Part shown: piece by piece, positions 45,856 through 55,487 of the stretch
Layout of the letters: the number at the start of each line of letters is the position of its first letter
Numbering within the stretch: position 1 is the first letter of the stretch
Origin: Actinomycetota bacterium
GTDB lineage: Bacteria; Actinomycetota; Acidimicrobiia; Acidimicrobiales; Ilumatobacteraceae
Direction of reading: 5' to 3'
Length of the DNA: 57,910 nt
Assembly (NCBI GenBank): GCA_016213625.1
Contig: JACQZZ010000008.1
Span: 1 to 57,910 of the forward strand
Translations under genes and position numbers: made by a program
Notes under the pieces: model-generated
What the model was told of the DNA's origin: nothing
Databases searched by the model: none
Seen by the model: the letters and a program-made list of their open reading frames with translations, nothing else

Positions 45856-46791
45856 ATGCCGACGCACACCCTGAAGGGTGCCGTGGGCGAGCTCGCTGCC
45901 TCTCACCACGGTGCCTTCTCACGACGCCAGGCAGCCTCCATCGGTGTCTCCACCCGCCATCTCGTGCGACTTGTGGACCAGCGAGTCCTCACCGAACCAG
46001 CGCCAGGTGTGTACGCCCTTCTCGGCACGCCCCTCACCTGGCGCCACCGACTCGCCGTTGCCACGTTGTGCTCCAACGAGGCAGGCGCCGCCGCATATGA
46101 ATCGTCGGCGCAACTCCACGCCTTCGACGGATACACCGATGATGCGGTCACCGTGCTGTTGCCGTCGCCCCGACGGTTGCGGCTCGAGGGCGTGAGCGTC
46201 CACGTCGGCCCGATGGACCCGGTGGATCTCACCGTCATCGACGGGATTCGATGCACCACGGTCGAACGCACGCTGTGCGACCTCGGCTCCGTGTCGTCGC
46301 CATTCATGGTGAAGCTCGCGTTCGAGTGGTACTGGCGGACATGCAGCGATCTGTCGGTCCTCCAACAGACGGTGGATCGACTTCACCGACCGGGACAGCG
46401 AGGCACCAGGGCAATCCAGGACCTCATCGTCGAGAGTCGGCTGCATGGAAGGCCGACTGAGAGCGGGCTGGAGGTTCGGCTCGAGGCCATCATCGGCGAC
46501 ATCCCAGGACTCGTTCGTCAGCACGAGGTCTTCGACGAGTCCGGGCAGTTCGTCGCACGAGTCGACTTCGCCATCCCGTCACTGCGTCTTGCCTTCGAGG
46601 CCCACAGCGAGCAGTTCCACTCCGGTCCAGATGCTCAAGAGCGCGACCTTCGACGCCACGCGCGTCTCACTGACGCCGACTGGCGGACTCGCTACATCAC
46701 GTCGAAGGAGATGCTCAACCCACTCGGACTCCGCGCAGAAGTCCAGCGGCTCTTGGGCTCGTCGGAGTCGCCCGCGCTCCCCACGTGGTGA
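45856..46791 (+). CDS. AbiEi-type winged-helix / DUF559 nuclease-like protein
   Basis: 311 aa. The N-terminal 60 residues are a winged helix of the kind found in AbiEi-type antitoxins (HHGAFSRRQAASIGVSTRHL, then PGVYALLGTPLTWRHRLAVA). The C-terminal third looks like a DUF559/Vsr-like PD-(D/E)XK fold: ESGLEVRLEAII, RVDFAIPSLRLAFEAHSEQF with Asp and Glu in the expected strands, then ERDLRRHARLTDADWRTRYI. The usual E-x-D/K is E-A-H here, so catalysis is uncertain. Such genes occur in many copies in actinobacteria and are of unknown role. It is bracketed by matching palindromes and has no toxin partner. Confidence 0.75.
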   Translation: MPTHTLKGAVGELAASHHGAFSRRQAASIGVSTRHLVRLVDQRVLTEPAPGVYALLGTPLTWRHRLAVATLCSNEAGAAAYESSAQLHAFDGYTDDAVTVLLPSPRRLRLEGVSVHVGPMDPVDLTVIDGIRCTTVERTLCDLGSVSSPFMVKLAFEWYWRTCSDLSVLQQTVDRLHRPGQRGTRAIQDLIVESRLHGRPTESGLEVRLEAIIGDIPGLVRQHEVFDESGQFVARVDFAIPSLRLAFEAHSEQFHSGPDAQERDLRRHARLTDADWRTRYITSKEMLNPLGLRAEVQRLLGSSESPALPTW

Positions 46792-46797
46792 CGTGTG

Positions 46798-46839
46798 CCC
46801 GCGAACTTAAGTTCCGACGTCGGAACTTAAGTTCGCGGG
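46798..46839 (+). repeat. Long palindrome, right copy
   Basis: A perfect 42-bp palindrome without loop, arms 46798-46818 and 46819-46839 (half-site CCCGCGAACTTAAGTTCCGA plus C). It starts 6 bases after the DUF559-like stop and ends directly against the pknB stop codon (46840-46842). It could serve both convergent genes as a terminator, or be an element end. Confidence 0.92.
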
Positions 46840-48876
<2,037 letters not shown>

Positions 48877-48969
48877 TGGTCTCTTTTCTTGGCGGAATCG
48901 CCACACGAGGATACCGATGCGGGGTGCCGTTGTTCGTGCAGGGGCGGCGCGTGGTTCAGGTGGTGCATG

Positions 48970-50451
48970 TCACGCCTCGCTCGCGAACAGGTAGTCGAGC
49001 ACCTGCTTGGCGATGGGACCGGCGAGCTTGCCACCGGTGCCGGCACTGATCTCGTCGTTGGTTCCCTTGAGTACGACCGAGATGGAATAGCGGGGCGCCT
49101 CGGCGGGAGCGAAGCCGACGATCCACGCATGCGACCGCTGCGGTTCGCCGGTGGCGTTCAACTGCGCCGTGCCGGTCTTCGCCGCGGCCTGGACGCCATT
49201 GGCCAACTGCATGGGGCGGCCGGTGCCGTTGTTCACCACACCCACCATCAATCCGTTCAGCGTGGCAGCGGTGGCGGGAGTGATGGGCGACTTCCACACC
49301 TCGGGGTTGGTGCGCTCGAGCACCGTGCCGTTGTGGGCGAGCGTGGCATCGACGACGTACGGGCTCATCATCCGACCACCGGCGGCGACAGTGCTGGCGA
49401 CCATGCACATGTGCAGCGGCACCATCTTGTCGTTCGCCTGGCCGAACCCGCCGATGGCGAGCAGCGGCATGTTGTTCTCGAAGTCGATGAGCTCACCGTT
49501 GGCGTATTTGAAGTTGCTCGCCACCGCGCCCGGAAGATCGATGGGCAGCTTCTGGTCAATGCCCCACGCGTCGGTGCCTGCGGTCATCCGCTCGGGACCG
49601 AGCTCCACGGCCATCTGCGCGAACGGGATGTTGCAGCTGCGGTAGAAGACCTCGGCCATCGTGCCGCCACACGACTTGCCGCCGTAGTTCTGGATGGGGT
49701 CGCTCGTCTGTGGCGGCACCCACTCGCTGGCCGACGGCCACGTGCGATCCATGGAGATGACACCGTTCTCGAAGGCGATACCGGTGGTGATGATCTTGAA
49801 GCTCGACCCCGGCATGTAGTTCTCCTGGTACGCGTTCGCCAGGAGGGGCTTGCCGGGATAGTTGTTGTAGAAGTTCAGCGCGTCTTCTGCGGCCTGTGTG
49901 TCGTGCGTGGCCACGAGGTTGGCGTCGAAGCGCGGGTAGCTCACCATCGCCAGGATCGCGCCGGTGTTCGGGTCCTGCACCACGACCGATCCCTCGCGAG
50001 TGCCCAGGGCGTCGGCCGCCACCTGCTGCACGTCGGCGCGCATGGTGAGCAGCACGCTGCCCGAGTTGTCGCTGCCACCGAACACACCGCCCACGGTCTG
50101 CGCCGCGGTGTCGCCCATGAGGATGTCGTTCTTGGTCTTCTCCAGCTGCGTGCTGCCGAAGCTGTACGTGTAGTAGCCGCTGACGTTGCTGAACAGATCG
50201 CCGGTGGGGTACTCGCGCTGGTACTTGAACTGATCGCCACCTTGCGCCGGCACACTGCGCGCCACCACCGTGCCGTCGGCGGTGATGATGGGACCACGCG
50301 GCCGGTTGAAGTCGCGAATGGTCTGCCGATTGTTCAGCGGATGCGAGTCAAGGGCCTCCTTCTTGCCCACCTGCAACACGTTGAGTTGCACGAAGAGCAC
50401 CACGTACAGCACGAGCAGCGCGGCAGCCAGCTTGCGGATCTGCTTGTTCAC
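48970..50451 (-). CDS. pbpA: Penicillin-binding protein PbpA (class B transpeptidase)
   Basis: 493 aa. N-terminal membrane anchor (LAAALLVLYVVLFVQLNVL), a PBP dimerisation-like region with FNRPRGPIITADG, and a transpeptidase domain with catalytic GSSFK, SCN and KTGTAQ motifs. It cross-links peptidoglycan together with the RodA/FtsW-type polymerase whose gene it overlaps by 4 bases. GTG start fixed by that overlap. Same place as pbpA in Mycobacterium. Confidence 0.95.
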   Translation of the reverse strand: MNKQIRKLAAALLVLYVVLFVQLNVLQVGKKEALDSHPLNNRQTIRDFNRPRGPIITADGTVVARSVPAQGGDQFKYQREYPTGDLFSNVSGYYTYSFGSTQLEKTKNDILMGDTAAQTVGGVFGGSDNSGSVLLTMRADVQQVAADALGTREGSVVVQDPNTGAILAMVSYPRFDANLVATHDTQAAEDALNFYNNYPGKPLLANAYQENYMPGSSFKIITTGIAFENGVISMDRTWPSASEWVPPQTSDPIQNYGGKSCGGTMAEVFYRSCNIPFAQMAVELGPERMTAGTDAWGIDQKLPIDLPGAVASNFKYANGELIDFENNMPLLAIGGFGQANDKMVPLHMCMVASTVAAGGRMMSPYVVDATLAHNGTVLERTNPEVWKSPITPATAATLNGLMVGVVNNGTGRPMQLANGVQAAAKTGTAQLNATGEPQRSHAWIVGFAPAEAPRYSISVVLKGTNDEISAGTGGKLAGPIAKQVLDYLFASEA

Positions 50452-51821
50452 ACAGCACCCGCCCTTCGCTCGATGCGACGCAGGCGCCGCGCTTCCCACC
50501 GCTCGCCGATGGTGAGCTGATCGGGCACCTCACCGGCACGACGCGCGTTGGAGTCGCTGATGCGGATGAGCAGTGCCAACAGCACCCAGTTGGCCAGCAG
50601 GCTGGAGCCGCCGTAGCTGACGAACGGAAGCGTGATGCCGGTGAGCGGCACCACCCGCACGACGCCGCCGATGATGATGAACGCCTGCATGCCGATGATG
50701 GTGGTGAGGCCGGTGGCGAGCAGCTTCTCGAACGCCCGCTCGGACCGCATCGCGATGCGCAACCCGGCGCCGATCATCAGCAGGAACGCGATGAGCACGG
50801 CCGTGGCGCCGACGAGGCCCATCTCCTCACCGATGGCCGCGAAGATGTAGTCGGTCTTCGCCGCGGGGATCTTGGTGGGGCTCCCCAAGCCCAGGCCGGT
50901 GCCGCCCGTGCCGCCATTGGCGAACGCGAACATCGCCTGCACGATCTGGTAACCCTTGCCCTCGTACTGCGACCACGGGTCGATCCAGATGCTCACTCGG
51001 GTCTGTACCACCGCGAACAGCTGATACGCGGTGTACGCCGCGGCGGAGAACAGCACGAGTCCGAGGATGAGGTAGATCGCGCGCTCGGTGGCCACCCACA
51101 TCATCACCGTGAACAGCGTGAAGAACAGCAGCGCCGAACCGAGGTCCTTCTCGGCCACCATCACCGCGACCGCGAAGCCCCACGCCAGCGTGACCGGCAG
51201 CAGGAAGCGCATCTCGGGAATGCGCATGGGGCCGATGCGCCGAGTGCCTGCCGCGATGAGCTCGCGGTTGTCGGCCAGATAACCGGCGAAGAACAACGCG
51301 AGTGCGATCTTGGCGAACTCGCCGGGCTGGAAGTTGATGGGGCCGATGCTCACCCAGATGCGGGCCCCGCCCACGCTGGTGCCGATGCCGGGCACGAGCG
51401 GCAGCATCAGGAGTCCCGCGCCGATGAACAGGAACGTCCACTTGTAGCGCGCCAGGTCGCTCGGGCGTTGCACCACCAACAGGGTGAGCACGAAGGCGAT
51501 GACGCCGATGAAGGTCCACGTCGTCTGCAGGCCGGCGAGTCGTTCGCTGAGGCGAGCGATGACCACGTACCCGATGCCGTTCAGCAACACCGCCAATGGC
51601 AGCAACGTGCCGTCGGCCCCGGGAGCGAGCATGCGAGTGGCAACATGCGCGGAGAGCAGCAACCCGAGCAGCGCGATGAGGAACGGGATGATGCGCGCGG
51701 GGATGGTGGAGTTCTGCCCGAGCGCGGCGAGCGTGTACGCGACCGCCGTGATGGCTGCGGCCATGACCACCAGACCCAACTCGGAGTTGCGGCGCGCAGT
51801 GGCAATGGGAGAGGTGGCCAT
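50448..51821 (-). CDS. rodA: RodA/FtsW-type peptidoglycan glycosyltransferase
   Basis: 457 aa SEDS protein with ten to twelve membrane helices. Typical stretches: LARYKWTFLFIG, the NFQPGEFAKIALALFFAGYL region with the functionally important Gln-Pro-Glu, VMVAEKDLGSALLFF, and IPAAKTDYIFAAIGEEMGLVG near the C-terminus. It polymerises lipid II with PbpA as partner. It begins 4 bases after the pstP stop. By synteny it is called RodA; sequence does not exclude FtsW. Confidence 0.93.
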   Translation of the reverse strand: MATSPIATARRNSELGLVVMAAAITAVAYTLAALGQNSTIPARIIPFLIALLGLLLSAHVATRMLAPGADGTLLPLAVLLNGIGYVVIARLSERLAGLQTTWTFIGVIAFVLTLLVVQRPSDLARYKWTFLFIGAGLLMLPLVPGIGTSVGGARIWVSIGPINFQPGEFAKIALALFFAGYLADNRELIAAGTRRIGPMRIPEMRFLLPVTLAWGFAVAVMVAEKDLGSALLFFTLFTVMMWVATERAIYLILGLVLFSAAAYTAYQLFAVVQTRVSIWIDPWSQYEGKGYQIVQAMFAFANGGTGGTGLGLGSPTKIPAAKTDYIFAAIGEEMGLVGATAVLIAFLLMIGAGLRIAMRSERAFEKLLATGLTTIIGMQAFIIIGGVVRVVPLTGITLPFVSYGGSSLLANWVLLALLIRISDSNARRAGEVPDQLTIGERWEARRLRRIERRAGAV

Positions 51822-51825
51822 GCGG

Positions 51826-52953
51826 TCAGGGACCTGCCGACGTCGACGAGCCGGCCACCGTGGTGCTCGTGGTGCTGGTGGTGGAGGTCGTGCTGGTGGT
51901 CGACGTCGACGAGGTACTGGTGCTCGACGACGTCGTGGTGGCCGGCGTGTCGCTGGAGTTGTGGCGCACGACGAGCACGAGCACGACGGTGAGCGTGATG
52001 ATGACGCCCAGCGCGAGGACGAACAGCAACGTGCCGAGTCCCTTGCGCGACGACGCGGGCGCGACGGGATCGATGGTGGTGACCTGGAACGGCTGGGTGG
52101 CGAGCACCGCGGGTTCGGCGCCGGCTTCGGCGTCGATGAGGCGCTCGTGTTCGTCTTCCGCCCACACCGGCTCGATGTCCATGTCGGAGGTGTCGGTGGG
52201 TGAATCCTCGCCCTCCAACACGTCGACCACGACGACGGTGGTGTTGTCGCGACCGCCGTGGCTGTTGGCCGCGGCCACCAGTGCCTCGGCGGCCGCCTGA
52301 GGCTGGGGATGCTCGGCGAGCACGGCGGCGATCTCGTCGTCGTCGACCTCGTCGACCAGGCCGTCGCTGCACAGCAGATAGCGATCGCCCTTCACCAGCG
52401 GGAGCACCCAGGTGTCGACGCGCACCGTGGGCTCGATGCCGAGCGCGCGGGTGACGATGTTGCGGCGCGGGTGATTGCGCGCCTCGAGCTCGGTGATGTG
52501 CCCGGTGGACACCAGCTCCTGCACGTAGCTGTGATCGATGGACACACGGCGCAGGCGACCGGCGCGCATCACATAGGTGCGGCTGTCGCCCACGTTGACG
52601 AGCACGAACTTCGGCGAGGTGCCCTCGGTGGCGAGCACGGTGATGGCCGTGAGCGTGGTGCCCATGCCGCGCTGCTCGTTGTTGGTGTAGGCGCCCTGGA
52701 AGATGGCCGCGTTGGCCTCCACGACGGTGGCGACGGCCACATCGACCGTGGCGGCGCCGCCGGCGAGCCGGTCGCGCAGAGTGCCGGCCGCGATGGCGCT
52801 GGCGACTTCGCCGGCCTGATGGCCGCCCATGCCGTCGGCCACGCCGAACACCATCGGCTCGGCGACGAACGCGTCCTCGTTGCCGCCGCGCACGAGCCCG
52901 GCGTCGGTGGCGGCGCCCCAGGACAGCAGCGGAGGTGTGATGCGATCGTTCAC
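51826..52953 (-). CDS. pstP: PP2C-family Ser/Thr phosphatase PstP
   Basis: 375 aa. Metal-dependent phosphatase domain (about 10-245) with GLVRGGNEDAF, VADGMGGHQAGE, VNVGDSRTYVMRAG, LLCSDGLVDEVDDDE and GGRDNTTVVVVD. A cytoplasmic linker leads to one membrane helix (about 307-331) and a short Ser/Thr-rich extracellular tail. It reverses phosphorylation by PknB. GTG start 1 base upstream of the fhaB stop. The same topology is known for PstP of Mycobacterium. Confidence 0.94.
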   Translation of the reverse strand: MNDRITPPLLSWGAATDAGLVRGGNEDAFVAEPMVFGVADGMGGHQAGEVASAIAAGTLRDRLAGGAATVDVAVATVVEANAAIFQGAYTNNEQRGMGTTLTAITVLATEGTSPKFVLVNVGDSRTYVMRAGRLRRVSIDHSYVQELVSTGHITELEARNHPRRNIVTRALGIEPTVRVDTWVLPLVKGDRYLLCSDGLVDEVDDDEIAAVLAEHPQPQAAAEALVAAANSHGGRDNTTVVVVDVLEGEDSPTDTSDMDIEPVWAEDEHERLIDAEAGAEPAVLATQPFQVTTIDPVAPASSRKGLGTLLFVLALGVIITLTVVLVLVVRHNSSDTPATTTSSSTSTSSTSTTSTTSTTSTTSTTVAGSSTSAGP

Positions 52954-52954
52954 G

Positions 52955-53458
52955 TCACGCCGCCTCGAAGATGGTGTTGCCGACCTGGAGTCGGTCGCCG
53001 ATGGCGAGCTGCACCGGTGCCGCGAGACGGGCGCCGTTCACGTGGGTGCCGTTCGTGCTGCCGAGGTCTTCGACCCAGATCTTGCCCTCGCGCCGATACA
53101 CGCGGGCATGGAGCTGCGAGGCGAACGTGTCGTCGGGCAGACCGATCGCGCAGCTGTCGGCGCGGCCGAGCACGATCTCGTCGGCCAGCGGATAGGCCGC
53201 ACCCTTGCGGACCTTGGGTTGCAGCACCACGAGGCGCGCGGGCACGCCCTTGCGCGCCGACCGCGACGGCTTCATCGGCGCCGGCGGCCGAGCCGCGGGT
53301 GCAGTGGAATCCACGGCACCGCGAGCGTTGGCCGGCTGCGGGTTGCCGATGCGCGGACCGCGGACTTCGGACCACACGGCCCACAGCACGCGGGCGAAGA
53401 ACAGGTACAGCAGCGCGAGGAACGCGTAGTTCAGAACGCTCAGCTGGGCTTCGCTCAC
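52955..53458 (-). CDS. fhaB: FHA-domain protein FhaB (FipA-like)
   Basis: 167 aa. An N-terminal membrane helix (VLNYAFLALLYLFFARVLWA), a Pro/Ala/Lys linker, and a C-terminal FHA domain (about 75-165) with LGRADSCAI, SQLHARVYR and LGSTNGTHVNG, which binds phosphothreonine. In Mycobacterium FhaB/FipA links phosphorylated partners to the division machinery. GTG start overlaps the fhaA stop by 4 bases. Confidence 0.92.
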   Translation of the reverse strand: MSEAQLSVLNYAFLALLYLFFARVLWAVWSEVRGPRIGNPQPANARGAVDSTAPAARPPAPMKPSRSARKGVPARLVVLQPKVRKGAAYPLADEIVLGRADSCAIGLPDDTFASQLHARVYRREGKIWVEDLGSTNGTHVNGARLAAPVQLAIGDRLQVGNTIFEAA

Positions 53459-54117
53459 GATGCCTCGAAGCGCAGATGCGTGCTGCCCACGCTGACGATG
53501 TCGCCATCCTCGAGGGCGTGCTCGCCTTGGATGCGCAATCCGTTGACCTTGGTGCCGTTGGTACTGCCGAGGTCGACCACCACGTAGCCCTTGCTGGAGG
53601 GACGCACTTCGCAGTGCTTGCGGGAGATGTTGGTGTCGGCGAGCGGGATGGTGCAATCGGGCAGGCGACCGATGGAGGTCGCGTCGGCGCCCAGCGCCAC
53701 ACGCTCACCGCTGGGCAGGACCAGCGACCCCACACCCACGCCGCCGCCGGACTCCTTCATGCGGCTGACCACGGTGAAGCGGCCGGGCTTCATCTCGTTG
53801 TCGACCACGAGCTCGACGGTGACGTTGCCCATGAAGTGGTACCCCTCGGAGCGGGCGTATTCGCGAGCGGTCTCGCACAACTCGGCGTTCAACGCGTCGT
53901 CGATGTCGGCGAACCCGGCGTGGTCGCGCGGGCTGAGGGAGATGATGAACGAGTTCGGCACGATGCGCCGACCCTTCACGTCGACGCTGCGGTGATCGTC
54001 GATCTCACGCAGGAGACGACGGCCGAGTTCGACGGGACGGATGGAGGACTTGGAGCCGCGAGAAAACACGCCCTCGACCATACGCTCCAGACCGTGCTCG
54101 AATGACTGCAAACCCAT
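53455..54117 (-). CDS. fhaA: FHA-domain protein FhaA with DUF3662 domain
   Basis: 220 aa. N-terminal DUF3662 domain (about 1-115; ERMVEGVFSRGSKSSIRPVE, VPNSFIISLSP) and a C-terminal FHA domain (about 130-218; SIGRLPDCTIP, ISRKHCEV, LGSTNGTKVNG). FhaA in Mycobacterium is a PknB substrate that controls MurJ and late peptidoglycan steps; this one is much shorter since the long disordered linker between domains is almost absent. First gene of the six-gene operon; TAGCCT lies 10 bases before the ATG. Confidence 0.92.
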   Translation of the reverse strand: MGLQSFEHGLERMVEGVFSRGSKSSIRPVELGRRLLREIDDHRSVDVKGRRIVPNSFIISLSPRDHAGFADIDDALNAELCETAREYARSEGYHFMGNVTVELVVDNEMKPGRFTVVSRMKESGGGVGVGSLVLPSGERVALGADATSIGRLPDCTIPLADTNISRKHCEVRPSSKGYVVVDLGSTNGTKVNGLRIQGEHALEDGDIVSVGSTHLRFEAS

Positions 54118-54191
54118 GACGAATGTCAGGCTAGTGGGGTGGGTGGTCCGCAGGGGGCGCGCCCCGTCCCACGCAGTGGCCGGTTTTCGGG

Positions 54192-54220
54192 TTGGGCGAT
54201 GCTCGGCGACTTGCTAGCGT
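54192..54220 (+). promoter_or_regulatory. Promoter of tRNA-Leu
   Basis: TTGGGC (54192-54197) and TAGCGT (54215-54220), 17 bases apart, with the tRNA 5' end 13 bases after the -10. Confidence 0.5.
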
Positions 54221-54233
54221 TGTGCTTCCACTC

Positions 54234-54319
54234 GGGCGAGTGGCGGAATGGCAGACGCGCTGGCTTCAGGTGCCAGTATTCGAAAGGATGTGGGGGTTCA
54301 AGTCCCCCCTCGCCCACCA
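54234..54319 (+). tRNA. tRNA-Leu (anticodon CAG)
   Basis: 86 nt including encoded CCA. Acceptor GGGCGAG pairs with CTCGCCC; the anticodon arm is CTGGC-TTCAGGT-GCCAG with CAG at 54267-54269; a long class II variable arm (about TATTCGAAAGGATGT) and the T arm GGGGG-TTCAAGT-CCCCC follow. It reads CUG, the main leucine codon here. A tRNA-Leu also stands beside fhaA in Mycobacterium. Confidence 0.97.
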
Positions 54320-54321
54320 GG

Positions 54322-54345
54322 GGCCCCGCTTCGGCGGGGCCTTTT
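54322..54345 (+). terminator. Intrinsic terminator of tRNA-Leu
   Basis: Eight-base perfect stem GGCCCCGC / GCGGGGCC with a TTCG tetraloop followed by TTTT, three bases after the CCA end. Confidence 0.92.
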
Positions 54346-54365
54346 GCGCTCCCCGGGTCGATTCC

Positions 54366-54402
54366 GAATGCTCACCGCCCGACAGTCGGGCGCCGGGCAT
54401 TC
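54366..54402 (+). repeat. 37-base hairpin repeat, copy A (imperfect)
   Basis: Left arm GAATGCTCACCGCCCG (54366-54381), loop ACAGT, right arm CGGGCGCCGGGCATTC (54387-54402), with three mispairs. It matches copy B at 54577-54613 in 32 of 37 positions. It starts 20 bases after the tRNA terminator. Confidence 0.85.
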
Positions 54403-54576
54403 AGGCGGCACCGGTGATCCGTTGGCGCAACAGGGCGACCAGTTCGGCACGGCGAGCCTCGAGGCGCTCCACACGGGCTGGGTCGAGGTCGGTGGCGATG
54501 ACCGTCGTCGAGCGTGGGCAGCCACACCCGGCGAATGTCGGGCACCGGTCAGTTGAACGGCGAGTGCAGCGCGCGT
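54403..54576 (-). other. Spacer between hairpin repeats; possible gene remnant
   Basis: No complete gene. On the minus strand a frame without a usable start codon ends at a TGA (54401-54403) with DPARVERLEARRAELVALLR and normal GC-rich codon use, as if it were the 3' end of a lost gene. The whole 316 bases from 54320 to 54635 hold the tRNA terminator, two hairpin repeats and this spacer. Confidence 0.4.
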
Positions 54577-54613
54577 GAATGCTCAGCGCCCGGCAGTCGG
54601 GCGCTGAGCATTC
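54577..54613 (+). repeat. 37-base hairpin repeat, copy B (perfect)
   Basis: Perfect 16-base arms GAATGCTCAGCGCCCG (54577-54592) and CGGGCGCTGAGCATTC (54598-54613) with loop GCAGT. It lies 22 bases after the stop of the ABC-2 permease on the minus strand and may end that transcript. Confidence 0.88.
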
Positions 54614-54635
54614 CGGGGGGAGGAGAGGCGACCGC

Positions 54636-55487
54636 TCAGAGGCGGGCGAAGCGGCGGGCGGCGAGGCTTCCGAAGACCACGAGGATGACCGCCGACCAGA
54701 GCAGCGACCGCACGACGAACCAGCTGGTGCTGTGGCCCAACAGTGCTTCGGTGTCGCCACCGAGCACCAGTGCTCGCACCGCGCCCACCATCGCGCTGAC
54801 CGGTTGGTTCTCGGCGATGGGTTGCAGCCAGCCGGGCATGGACTCGACCGGCACGTAGGCACTGGACACGAAGATGAGCGGGAACACCGAGAACGACATG
54901 CCCTGCGCCGCCTGCGCCGAACCCGACACCAGGCCGAGGAAGATCATCAGCCACGTGAACGACGCGGAGAACAGGATGCACAGACCGAAGGCGGCGAGCG
55001 CCGCGACCAGACCGCCGTTCACCCGGAACCCGACCATGAACCCGACGATCACCGTGATGACCGTTCCCCACGTGTTGAGTGCCGTGTCGGCCATGGACCG
55101 ACCGAGCAGCACCGCGGGCCGAGGGATGGGCAACGACCGCAGCCGGTCGTACAGCCCGCTCTCGAGATCTTCCGCCACACCGACGGCGCCACCGGCGAAC
55201 AGACCGCTCACTGCCGCGAGCGCGGGGATGAGGAAGTTCACGTATTCGACCTCACCGGTCTGGATGGCACCACCGAACACGAACCGGAAGATGAGCAGGA
55301 ACATGATGGAGGTGACGGCGTTGACCACCAGCAGCTGCGGCGTGCGCACGAACTGACGGATGGTGCGAACCGCATAGGTGGATGCCGTGGCCCACACGCC
55401 TGGGGGGCTGGCGGGCTGGTGGATGGATGCGCTGATGCTCGTGGCGCGCGAACGGTGCTCGGGGGTGTGGTCGAGGGCGGTGCTCAT
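54636..55487 (-). CDS. ABC-2 type exporter permease
   Basis: 283 aa with six hydrophobic helices. A polar N-terminal leader of about 35 residues precedes TPQLLVVNAVTSIMFLLIFR; the conserved AEDLESGLYDRLRSLPIPRP loop and SSAYVPVESMPGWLQP are seen. Related to the DrrB-like permease at 19548-20360 but a separate system. The ATG overlaps the ATPase stop by 4 bases. Substrate unknown. Confidence 0.9.
   Translation of the reverse strand: MSTALDHTPEHRSRATSISASIHQPASPPGVWATASTYAVRTIRQFVRTPQLLVVNAVTSIMFLLIFRFVFGGAIQTGEVEYVNFLIPALAAVSGLFAGGAVGVAEDLESGLYDRLRSLPIPRPAVLLGRSMADTALNTWGTVITVIVGFMVGFRVNGGLVAALAAFGLCILFSASFTWLMIFLGLVSGSAQAAQGMSFSVFPLIFVSSAYVPVESMPGWLQPIAENQPVSAMVGAVRALVLGGDTEALLGHSTSWFVVRSLLWSAVILVVFGSLAARRFARL

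Larger units (their letters stand above)
45775..46839 (+). mobile_element. Candidate palindrome-bracketed insertion carrying an AbiEi/DUF559-like gene
   Basis: About 1.06 kb between pabA and pknB, two genes that are adjacent and convergent in Mycobacterium. Both ends are copies of the same long palindrome and the only cargo is one nuclease-like gene. No transposase, target duplication or tRNA end is visible, so mobility is inference from bracketing and broken synteny only. Confidence 0.35.

Noticed and set aside
45856..46791. Complete AbiE-type toxin-antitoxin pair
   Set aside because: Only an AbiEi-like N-terminal domain is present, fused to a nuclease-like part; no AbiEii nucleotidyltransferase gene is adjacent.
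45775..46839. CRISPR-like repeats
   Set aside because: Only two copies, palindromic, about 1 kb apart, and the space between holds a gene.
54401..54545. A short protein-coding gene on the minus strand between the hairpins
   Set aside because: No in-frame ATG, GTG or TTG with a ribosome-binding site or -10 box; kept only as a possible remnant.
54248..54556. Open frame running through tRNA-Leu
   Set aside because: It starts inside the tRNA and its terminator; the tRNA structure explains the sequence.
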